From assembly GCF_001908185.1 (NCBI RefSeq), contig NZ_LGHM01000133.1:1-51102 (forward strand): DNA of 51,102 bases. The letters run 5' to 3'. The translations under genes and the position numbers were made by a program. Below are positions 44,371 to 51,102 of this stretch, piece by piece. Position 1 is the stretch's first letter, and each line of letters starts with the position of its first letter. Below the pieces are notes generated by a model, which worked only from the letters and a program-made list of their open reading frames with translations, was not told where the DNA came from and made no database searches. The DNA is from Bradyrhizobium sp. AS23.2 (lineage in GTDB: Bacteria; Pseudomonadota; Alphaproteobacteria; Rhizobiales; Xanthobacteraceae).

Positions 44371-46059
44371 CTATTGCGGCTTCATGCGTTCGAGCTCGTT
44401 GAGCCGCTTCAATGCCGCCTGCTGCCGGAGCAATCCGTAGTTGATGCCGCCGGCATTCAACGAACTGCCTTCCTGATAGGGGAATTGATCGAAATCGGAG
44501 AAGAACTCCTTGATCTTTCCCTGCACCGGCACGATCAGCCACATGTTTTGAGCGAGGAACTGGACGGCTCCGCCGCCTTCCTCCAGGCCGCGCTCATAGG
44601 GATCCATGCGCAGGTTTGCGATCAGCGACCATGCCGGGACTTCACGGGTCGCCGTCGCGATATTGCCCTTGGAAGCGGTCGCGAAACTCAGCTTCCAGTC
44701 GTTCCATCTGATGGCGTTGAGATTGCCGCCCTGGTCAAAGTAGTAGATCGCATCTCGCGGCGGCGTGGTTGCTTCTCCCTTGAAGAACGGCATGAAGTTA
44801 TAACCATCGAGATGGACCTTGAAGTTCTTGCCGCCGGCGCCAGAAAACCCCGTCTTCATCTTCTCCTTGATGTCGGGGACTCCCGCCGCGGCGCACAGCG
44901 TCGGGAACCAGTCGATCAGCGAGATGATCTCGTTGTACTGCGTGCCCGGCTTCACGACGCCCGGCCACCGCACCATCATCGGGATGCGCATGCCGCCTTC
45001 CCAGGTGGTGCCTTTCTCGCCGTGGAACGGGGTCATTGCTCCGTCCGGCCACAGCGCAATCTCGGCGCCGTTGTCCGTGGTGTAGAGAACAATCGTGTTG
45101 TCGGCGATGCCGAGATCGTCGAGCTGCTTCAGCAACTCGCCGACCATCCCGTCGTGCTCCACCATGCCGTCGGCATGGATTCCTTTACCGGTCTTGCCGA
45201 GTGACTCCTTCTTCAGATGCGTGAAGACATGCATCCGCGTCGAGTTGAACCAGACGAAGAAGGGGCGGTTTGCCCTGGCTTGCCGGTCGATGAAATCTTT
45301 AGCACCGCCGAGGAACTCTTCATCGACAGTCGGCATTCGGGCGGTGTTGAGCGGGCCAGTGTCTTCGATCTTGCCGTCGGCGGATGATTTGATGACGCCC
45401 CGCGGTCCGAACTGCTTCCGGAAGTTTGGATCCTTCGGATAGAAATAGCCTTCGGGCTCTTCCTCCGCGTTGAGATGATAGAGATTGCCGAAGAATTCGT
45501 CGAAGCCGTGTTTCGTCGGCAAATGCTCGTCGCGGTCGCCAAGATGGTTCTTGCCGAACTGGCCGGTGGCGTAGCCCTGGGTCTTGAGGACCTCAGCGAT
45601 CGTCGGCATCCAGTCCTGGATACCGTGGGGATCGCCGGGCATGCCGATGGTGAGAAGGCCGGTCCGGAACGGCTCCTGACCGAGGATGAAGGAAGCGCGG
45701 CCGGCGGTGCAACTCTGCTGACCGTAGGAATCGGTGAAGATCGCGCCTTCGCGCGCGATCCGGTCAATATTGGGCGTGCGATAGCCCATCATGCCCATGG
45801 TGTAGGCGCTGATCTGGGGAATGCCGATGTCATCGCCGAAGATGACGAGGATGTTGGGCTTGCGCCCTCCAGGCGCTGCCGCGGCGGGCGACGGTGAGGG
45901 TGCGGCCTTCTGCGCCTGGGCGAGGGCCTGTGGGGTCAACGCCGCCGTCGCGACGATCGACGACGTGCCGAGCAGCACTGCCCGGCGGTGGAGGCTTGGC
46001 GTGGGATCGCAGAGGGAGTCGGCGCTGATGGTGTCCTGCTTGGTCGTTTCACGGCTCAT
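44371..46059 (-). CDS. Exported arylsulfatase
   Basis: A 562-residue sulfatase that releases sulfate from organic sulfate esters. The N-terminus has LHRRAVLLGTSSIVATAAL, a twin-arginine-type signal, then KPNILVIFGDDIG with the calcium-binding Asp76 and Asp77. The formylglycine motif SCTAGRASF has Cys117 as the residue converted to formylglycine. Further motifs are ATGQFGKNHLGD, TTDNGAEIALWPDG and WEGGMRIPMMVRWPG. A separate sulfatase-modifying enzyme is not in the window. A TTG at 46080 is in frame, but ATG 46059 has GAGGAG seven bases upstream. It is the first gene of the nine-gene run, 85 bases downstream of batD. Confidence 0.94.
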   Translation of the reverse strand: MSRETTKQDTISADSLCDPTPSLHRRAVLLGTSSIVATAALTPQALAQAQKAAPSPSPAAAAPGGRKPNILVIFGDDIGIPQISAYTMGMMGYRTPNIDRIAREGAIFTDSYGQQSCTAGRASFILGQEPFRTGLLTIGMPGDPHGIQDWMPTIAEVLKTQGYATGQFGKNHLGDRDEHLPTKHGFDEFFGNLYHLNAEEEPEGYFYPKDPNFRKQFGPRGVIKSSADGKIEDTGPLNTARMPTVDEEFLGGAKDFIDRQARANRPFFVWFNSTRMHVFTHLKKESLGKTGKGIHADGMVEHDGMVGELLKQLDDLGIADNTIVLYTTDNGAEIALWPDGAMTPFHGEKGTTWEGGMRIPMMVRWPGVVKPGTQYNEIISLIDWFPTLCAAAGVPDIKEKMKTGFSGAGGKNFKVHLDGYNFMPFFKGEATTPPRDAIYYFDQGGNLNAIRWNDWKLSFATASKGNIATATREVPAWSLIANLRMDPYERGLEEGGGAVQFLAQNMWLIVPVQGKIKEFFSDFDQFPYQEGSSLNAGGINYGLLRQQAALKRLNELERMKPQ

Positions 46060-46144
46060 TTGACGCTCCTCGGTGCTCAAGGGGTGTTTGGGCTGGCGAT
46101 AACGTGACCTCTTCTGGTGCTCACTTGGTCTCCACGTGCTTCAC

Positions 46145-47542
46145 TCATCTGGCGGGCCTTCTGCGTTGATGCGCAGGCATGTTCGAAGTCCCGACCGGAT
46201 TGATGTATTGGGGTAGGCCACTGCCGTGAGCGCGCCTTTCGCGCGGCCGCAGATTGCGGCGGGCTGCAACCAGATGGCGCAGCATCTCGGGCGGCGACCA
46301 GGGAGCGGCGTTGCGCCGATCTCCAAACAGCGTGCTCTCGAGTGCTCCGATCTGTCCGTCAAGCACCGGATCGTCTGCGACCGCTCTGAACGCTGCGGCG
46401 GTGTTCTCCGGCGCTGCATTGAGGCGCGGCAACCAATCGAGCAAAGCGAAATACGCCTGTCCTGCATCGCGGCGGCCGATCGCGCGACGCAGCCGGTTGA
46501 AGGCAAAGGTTTCCGACAGGCAATAGGCGTCGCGCCGTCGGCGATGTTCGGCAGTCACTCGCTGGATCACGCGGGGCGCGATCAGACCGAGGCCTGCGGC
46601 GACGGCGGCTGCGAACAGGACAATCAGCCAGTGGTCCGCCAGGAGGTCGCGGATGCCGGCCCATGTCCAGCCCCGACCTGATCGTCCCATGGACATCTGG
46701 TTCGCGCCCCCCGGAGGAGCGGCAACGGCGAAAGGCACGGCATCGAGGTGGATCCGCTCGACCTTGCCGCTGGCGTTGTTCCACCAGTCGATCTCGATCG
46801 CGGGGAGCGAATAAGTACCGGGCCGTTCCAGCATATAGGTTGCGGAGTCGGTCCGGGTCGCGGTCATGACATCGGTGCGGCCCTCTATCTTGTCCTCGAG
46901 CACCGGCTGCGTCGGATAGAGCTGCAAGCCGTCGATTGCAGCAAATTTCTGCGGGGGCAGCAGCATCGCCGGCGTACCCTCTGCCGTGATCGTCACCGTT
47001 CGCGTGACCGCATCGCCGGCTTTGAGCTGGTCGGACGAACGCTTGATCTCCTGTTCAGCCATCAGGCTCTTGGCCGAAACAAATGGACGAAGCCCGGCTG
47101 CCGCGTCCGGAATGAATGCCTCGAACGACACGCGCGGGAGCGCGACAGTCACCTCGCGCGTGGCGGGAGGGGCGGCGGCGTATTTGATGTTGACGGTCTG
47201 GTCGGCGATCGCATAGGCGCCCGGCTCCTGCGGCGAGATCGCATATTCGAACTGCACGCCGGCATAAGACACGCCGTCGCGCTGCTCACTGGTGTTGATG
47301 CTCTGCAACTGCCTGGTCACCGCGTTGCGGACCTGGAAGCCGGGCAGTTCGGGGGGCGATGTCATGTAATTGGGCGCGACCACGACGATGCGCAGCGTCA
47401 CCGGCTGCCCAACCACGACACGCGGCGGATCGGCCGTTGCCTGCACGATCGGCTCCGGTGCGACCGGCTGTTGCGCGAAGGCGTGCGGCGGCAGGAGCAC
47501 TGCGGCGGTCCAGAGGATTCCGGATGCAATCCGCAGTCTCAT
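46145..47542 (-). CDS. BatD-like membrane protein of the Bat operon
   Basis: A 465-residue protein: signal peptide (about 1-23, PHAFAQQ), then an Ig-like beta-rich ectodomain with repeated PRVVVGQPVTLRIVVVAPNY-type and DAVTRTVTITAEGTPAM segments. A single membrane span is at about 303-325 (HWLIVLFAAAVAAGLGLIAP), with a cytoplasmic helical tail. That is the BatD/oxygen-tolerance (aerotolerance) protein layout. Its ATG overlaps the stop of batB/C by 4 bases. The role of Bat proteins is not settled; they have been linked to oxidative stress survival and to envelope assembly with MoxR ATPases. Confidence 0.82.
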   Translation of the reverse strand: MRLRIASGILWTAAVLLPPHAFAQQPVAPEPIVQATADPPRVVVGQPVTLRIVVVAPNYMTSPPELPGFQVRNAVTRQLQSINTSEQRDGVSYAGVQFEYAISPQEPGAYAIADQTVNIKYAAAPPATREVTVALPRVSFEAFIPDAAAGLRPFVSAKSLMAEQEIKRSSDQLKAGDAVTRTVTITAEGTPAMLLPPQKFAAIDGLQLYPTQPVLEDKIEGRTDVMTATRTDSATYMLERPGTYSLPAIEIDWWNNASGKVERIHLDAVPFAVAAPPGGANQMSMGRSGRGWTWAGIRDLLADHWLIVLFAAAVAAGLGLIAPRVIQRVTAEHRRRRDAYCLSETFAFNRLRRAIGRRDAGQAYFALLDWLPRLNAAPENTAAAFRAVADDPVLDGQIGALESTLFGDRRNAAPWSPPEMLRHLVAARRNLRPRERRAHGSGLPQYINPVGTSNMPAHQRRRPAR

Positions 47543-49062
47543 GGTGCGGCCTTTCCCTGCGTCGGCGCTGCAGCCTGGATCGCAAATTTCAGCTTGAGGA
47601 AGTCCGCCGGCGAGGTCTGGACCTGGCGCATCCAGGCCGCGGCCGCATCTGCCGTCGTGACGTCCTGCGGCGTGACCGTAATCCGCTTGCCACCCTTCTG
47701 TTTGGGATCGACCCGCATCTCGTCCGCCTTCTCCTCAGGCGGCGCACTGTTATCCTGCTCCTGCTTGCGGCGCTTCTCCTCTTGCGCGTCGAGCGCTGCC
47801 TGAACGATCGAGCGGTTGATCTTGGCGGCGACGTTGCCGGGCTGCGCCTTCAGCACATTGTCATAGGCCTTGATCGCCTTCTCATAGGCGTGGTTCTGCG
47901 CCTGTGCGTTGCCGAGCGCGAATTGCCCCTCCAGCGTGTCAACGTGCGAGAACGCCTCGGCGGCGGCGAGGAAGTCATACGCGCGGTAGGCCGAGATGCC
48001 GCGCCACATCGGGTCGGCGAACGTCGTTTTTGCAGCGGCATAGTCGCCGCGATCGAAGGCAAGCCGACCCTGCTGATCGGGCGTCAGCCAGAGACTGGCA
48101 AAACGAGAGGCCTCTTGGGCTTTCGCAGGCACCGTCTGCATCGCGATCATCAGGGCAAGGGCCCAGGCCACGGTGGTGCCGCGTCGGAACCAGAGCAGGC
48201 TCAACAGCGCGAGCAACGGCAGTAGCCAATAACCCTCGTCGCGCCATAGCGTGCCGAACGCATCTCCCTGCGCGGCCTGGAAGCGCGTTTCGATCCGGCG
48301 CTCGAGCCGCGCGATATCGGAGCCGTCGATGCTGACGCGGATGACATCCGTGCCGGCGGGCAGGGCGGGTGCGTCCGCGCTCACTGCAAGAACCACGAGA
48401 TTGTTGCGCCCGGCCGCCTGCCGCACCGTGGCCGCATCCGCAGCGCCGACATCGTCGGCGACCAGCAGTATGGTGCCGGCTACGGGCTCGGTCGCGAGGG
48501 CGTCGGCAGCTAGCGCGATTGCGCCGGCAAGGTTCTTGCCGTCTGCCGGCATCAGCCCGGGGGCAAGCGCCGCCAGGAACGGCTCGATCACGGAGCGGTC
48601 GTCCGTCGGTGGCATCACCAGATGCGCGGTGCCGGCATAAGCAACGAGCCCGGTCCTGGCGCCGGCGCGGGTCGCAAGCAGATCCCGGATCTTCTGCTTG
48701 GCACGTTCGAGGCGCGAGGGCGCGACATCGGTCCCGCTCATCGATGAGCCGACCGCGAGCGCGATCATCAGCGGCGCCTTGTCCTCGACAAAAGGCGGCA
48801 GCTCGCGCCGCCAGGTTGGTCCGGACAGCGCGATAATGCCGAGCATCATGGCGGCGGCCACGAGATAGATCGGATTGATATGGCGTCCGCGCCGCGGCCG
48901 CACGATCAGATGCGTCAGAAGATGGGGCGCGATCACGCCGCCCCATTGCGCGCTCACGCTTTGCCGCCGCAGCAGGACGACGAACACGGCGGCGGGCGGG
49001 ATCAGCGCGAGCAACCAGAGCGGCCGCAAGAGGTGGAAGGACGTCGCGGCCGCCTCATGCAT
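47539..49062 (-). CDS. BatB-type VWA protein fused to BatC-like TPR region, degenerate MIDAS
   Basis: A 507-residue membrane protein with two N-terminal spans and a von Willebrand A domain (about 95-270). A further span follows at about 280-310, and then a C-terminal TPR segment (about 330-430, QGRLAFDRGDYAAAKTTFADP, DTLEGQFALGNAQAQNHAYEKAIKAYDNVLK). This is the BatB plus BatC fusion. The MIDAS metal motif, DxSxS in BatA, reads AVGSS at 103-107, so the metal-binding Asp is absent and the domain probably does not bind a metal ion. It overlaps batA by 8 bases and batD by 4. Confidence 0.83.
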   Translation of the reverse strand: MHEAAATSFHLLRPLWLLALIPPAAVFVVLLRRQSVSAQWGGVIAPHLLTHLIVRPRRGRHINPIYLVAAAMMLGIIALSGPTWRRELPPFVEDKAPLMIALAVGSSMSGTDVAPSRLERAKQKIRDLLATRAGARTGLVAYAGTAHLVMPPTDDRSVIEPFLAALAPGLMPADGKNLAGAIALAADALATEPVAGTILLVADDVGAADAATVRQAAGRNNLVVLAVSADAPALPAGTDVIRVSIDGSDIARLERRIETRFQAAQGDAFGTLWRDEGYWLLPLLALLSLLWFRRGTTVAWALALMIAMQTVPAKAQEASRFASLWLTPDQQGRLAFDRGDYAAAKTTFADPMWRGISAYRAYDFLAAAEAFSHVDTLEGQFALGNAQAQNHAYEKAIKAYDNVLKAQPGNVAAKINRSIVQAALDAQEEKRRKQEQDNSAPPEEKADEMRVDPKQKGGKRITVTPQDVTTADAAAAWMRQVQTSPADFLKLKFAIQAAAPTQGKAAP

Positions 49063-50053
49063 GGCTCACGCTCCTCATCCGGCGCCACTCGCTCCCGAGC
49101 AGCAGCGCGATCCACAGGAGCAGGCCGAGCATGACGGCGGCGCCAAGCGGCCATTGAAACAGCGGCCGCTTCGGCCGCCATGACAAGGTCTGAAGCTTGG
49201 CCGGCGCCAGCCGGTCGATGTCGGCATAGATTGCCTGCAGCTGGGCGCCATCCTCGGCCCTGAAGAAGTGACCGCCGGTGGTGCCGGCGACGCGTTGCAG
49301 GACGCCGAGATCGACGCGGTTCTCGCCGGAGGCTGCGGGATCGCCGACGCCGATCGTGTAGACGGCGACATCGTTCTGACGGGCGATGTCGGCGGCGTGT
49401 TCGGGCGGCACGCGGCTTGCCGTATCGTTGCCGTCGGTCAGGAGCACCAGCAGCTTCTGCTTCGCTGTGCTGGCCGCAAATGTCTTGATGGCAAGGCCGA
49501 TCGTATCGCCGATCGCCGTCTGCTGGCCGGCCATGCCGACCGTAGCCTGATCTAGCAGTTGCTGCGCCGTCTGGAGGTCTTGTGTGAACGGCACCTGCAC
49601 ATAGGGTCTGGTGCCGAACAGGATCAGCGCGATACGATCACCCTTACGGCGTGCAATGAAGTCCTTGACCACGCGCTTGACGCCGTCGAGACGCGTGAGC
49701 GTCGTGCCGTCCGGCGCCTTGAAATCACGCTGATCCATCGATCCCGAGATGTCGATCGCCAGGATCAGGTCACGCGCGGACACCTCCCGCGTCACGGCAT
49801 CGCCGACCCATTGCGGACGGGCCAGGGCCGCAACCAGCAATATCCAGATCACCACCGCCGCGATCATCTGCACGGCCCGGCGTTCCAGGATGACCGCGCC
49901 CCGCTGCGGTGTCTGTCCGGTCGCCGCGGCCAGCCTGTCGAAGAACGGCACCTGGACCGAGGCCTGTCGCGCCCGGTACGGCGGCAGCAGCCACCACACC
50001 AGGATCGGCAGCGGCAACAGCAGGAGCAGCCATGGCCAGGCGAATTCAAGCAT
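49055..50053 (-). CDS. BatA-type VWA domain membrane protein
   Basis: A 332-residue protein. It has two N-terminal spans (about 5-25 and 62-82), a VWA domain with an intact MIDAS (LAIDISGSMDQ, and the downstream LLTDGNDT), and a C-terminal span (about 303-325). This is the BatA layout. The VWA domain likely binds a protein partner through a divalent metal at the periplasmic or cytoplasmic face. The ATG at 50053 gives MLEFAWPWLLLLLPLP; the frame is open upstream, but only this start fits the family. It overlaps the DUF4381 gene by 8 bases. Confidence 0.87.
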   Translation of the reverse strand: MLEFAWPWLLLLLPLPILVWWLLPPYRARQASVQVPFFDRLAAATGQTPQRGAVILERRAVQMIAAVVIWILLVAALARPQWVGDAVTREVSARDLILAIDISGSMDQRDFKAPDGTTLTRLDGVKRVVKDFIARRKGDRIALILFGTRPYVQVPFTQDLQTAQQLLDQATVGMAGQQTAIGDTIGLAIKTFAASTAKQKLLVLLTDGNDTASRVPPEHAADIARQNDVAVYTIGVGDPAASGENRVDLGVLQRVAGTTGGHFFRAEDGAQLQAIYADIDRLAPAKLQTLSWRPKRPLFQWPLGAAVMLGLLLWIALLLGSEWRRMRSVSHA

Positions 50054-50537
50054 GGTGTCCCCTGATCCAGCGGCGGACGAGACGGACCAGCGATTGCAGC
50101 TCGGCCCCGTCGGGCGGCATCCGCTGATACGGACCGCTGACGAGCAGGCAGCCCACGCCATGGGAGAATTCCTCGCCGCCATAGCTGCGATCGAGGAAGG
50201 AAAGCCAAGCCGGCCCGATGAGGGGCGCGACCTGCTCGCGCGGGAAGGCAGCGAGCGCGGTGCGCCTCACCAGCACAGTCAATTTCGACAGCAATTCCGG
50301 CGAGGCAGAATTGCGGGCGTGCTCGATCCGGGAGAGTTCTGCGAGCGCTTGCCGGCGGTAGCGGTTGACGCGGCGCAGATGCGCATAGCGCCACAGCGCC
50401 GCGCCGACGGCGACGACCAGCAGGACAATCGCAAGCCGCGCCTCCCAGGTTTGCGGCAGGAGGCTCACCTCGTGCGGCAGCGGGACGTCGATCAGGCCGG
50501 CGACAGGATCGGCCTTTGCGAATGTGACCTCAGCCAA
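50046..50537 (-). CDS. DUF4381 protein of the Bat operon
   Basis: A 163-residue protein with a short periplasmic N-terminus (about 1-30, with PLPHEVSLLPQTWEARL), a single membrane span (about 33-48) and a cytoplasmic helical tail (RYRRQALAELSRIEH, then EQVAPLIGPAWLSFLDRSYGG). This matches DUF4381, which regularly lies between the DUF58 and batA genes in Bat operons. It overlaps both neighbours by 8 bases, so translation is coupled. Its function is unknown; the conserved place suggests a structural member of the complex. Confidence 0.84.
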   Translation of the reverse strand: MAEVTFAKADPVAGLIDVPLPHEVSLLPQTWEARLAIVLLVVAVGAALWRYAHLRRVNRYRRQALAELSRIEHARNSASPELLSKLTVLVRRTALAAFPREQVAPLIGPAWLSFLDRSYGGEEFSHGVGCLLVSGPYQRMPPDGAELQSLVRLVRRWIRGHHA

Positions 50538-51102
50538 GGGCTGCCCCCGTCTGGCTGTGCGCGGCCGTGCGGCCGTGGCGGGTCGGCAGGCCGCCGAGCA
50601 GGCGGCGGAGCTGAGCAGGGGTGTCCTCCGCCGCGCTCAGCGGCAGCACTGGAATTCCGAGCTCATGCGTCCAGGCAAAGATGCCCTTGAGGCGATCCTG
50701 CGTGACCTGCGATACGCTCTTGCGGACACTGTCGCGTCCGACGTCGAGCCGGATCTGCAATTCGCCATCGGTCACGGTCATGCTGGCCGAGGGCGGCAGG
50801 TCGCTCTGCAGGGGATCGTGGACCAGCACGGCGATCACGTCATTATGCCGGGCGAGGGCGGTGACGGTCTCGCGGGTCGCTGCGTCCGCGCCGTCGAAAT
50901 CGCTGATGACGATCACGGCGGCATCGTGCGCAGCGCGGCGTCTGGCATGGTCGAGCGCAGTGTTGAGCATGGCCGGTGCGGAGACCAGGCCGCGTCCGAC
51001 GCCGAGTGCTTGGTTCTGCGCGACGATGGCGGCGAGGATCTGCAGCACGGTCGCCCGGCTGCGCCGCGGCGCCACCTCGACGAGGTCGCGGTCGCCGAAC
51101 AC
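50530..51102 (-). CDS. DUF58 domain protein, partial
   Basis: The 190 residues seen here are the C-terminal part of a DUF58 protein: LDHARRRAAHDAAVIVISDFDGAD, then TALARHNDVIAVLVHDPLQSDLP, a VWA-like core with the DUF58 signature pattern. The 5' end and the usual upstream MoxR ATPase gene are outside the window. In Bat operons DUF58 protein and MoxR work together with BatA/B/D. It overlaps the DUF4381 gene by 8 bases. Confidence 0.85.
   Translation of the reverse strand: MFGDRDLVEVAPRRSRATVLQILAAIVAQNQALGVGRGLVSAPAMLNTALDHARRRAAHDAAVIVISDFDGADAATRETVTALARHNDVIAVLVHDPLQSDLPPSASMTVTDGELQIRLDVGRDSVRKSVSQVTQDRLKGIFAWTHELGIPVLPLSAAEDTPAQLRRLLGGLPTRHGRTAAHSQTGAALG

Noticed and set aside
1..51102. 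tRNA or rRNA genes
   Set aside because: No cloverleaf-like or rRNA-like conserved sequence was noticed in the intergenic regions; a dedicated tRNA search was not possible.

Overview
The window looks like chromosomal DNA of a Bradyrhizobium-type alphaproteobacterium. The evidence is high GC, Omp25/RopB-like outer membrane proteins whose mature ends read ADLAARPY, a class I PHA synthase, a type 2 ArgC, and large intergenic palindromes of the kind scattered through Bradyrhizobium genomes. No rRNA, tRNA, CRISPR array, insertion sequence or phage gene was seen. Genus assignment is an inference from gene content and style.

Layout. 1-5.9 kb: the 5' part of an RhlE-like DEAD-box helicase gene (frameshifted and cut by the window), an AraC regulator, an exported caspase-like protein, a small membrane protein and an FAD monooxygenase. 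6-10 kb: three Omp25-like beta-barrel genes, one without a signal peptide, around a small membrane protein and an SDR. 10.4-16 kb: parE, a DedA protein and a large exported DUF3857/transglutaminase/Sel1 protein. 16.3-21.7 kb: a PaiB-like flavoprotein translationally coupled to argC, a frameshifted methyltransferase, a MAPEG protein, phaC and a small lipoprotein. 21.9-26.5 kb: aminotransferase, homoserine dehydrogenase (frameshifted), glpX and an L-2-haloacid dehalogenase-like protein.

26.5-31.1 kb holds the most unusual cassette. An alpha-dioxygenase/cyclooxygenase-type haem peroxidase sits 3 bp upstream of a short, degenerate cytochrome P450-like protein, and a VAO-type flavin oxidase is divergent from the pair. 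This resembles a split version of the fungal Ppo architecture (dioxygenase fused to P450) and suggests fatty-acid oxylipin chemistry. 31.2-34.5 kb is a large class III cyclase/AAA/TPR protein preceded by six 13-bp tandem repeats. It is followed by a frameshifted metallo-beta-lactamase-fold hydrolase.

35.8-46.1 kb on the minus strand is a tightly packed nine-gene run: arylsulfatase, periplasmic HAD phosphatase, Gly/Val-repeat exported protein, DUF3302 protein, HlyD-like adaptor, two DUF1254/DUF1214 proteins, an outer-membrane SphA/phenol-MetA-like protein and a Cache-sensor adenylate cyclase. Most products are exported, so it looks like a cell-envelope pathway with its own cyclase sensor. 46.1-51.1 kb is a Bat-type operon with overlapping genes (DUF58, DUF4381, BatA, BatB/C fusion, BatD); it runs off the right edge.

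Four genes carry single-base frameshifts. Three are +1 changes in runs of six or seven G (C on the coding strand for minus-strand genes), which suggests consensus errors in the assembly rather than true pseudogenes.
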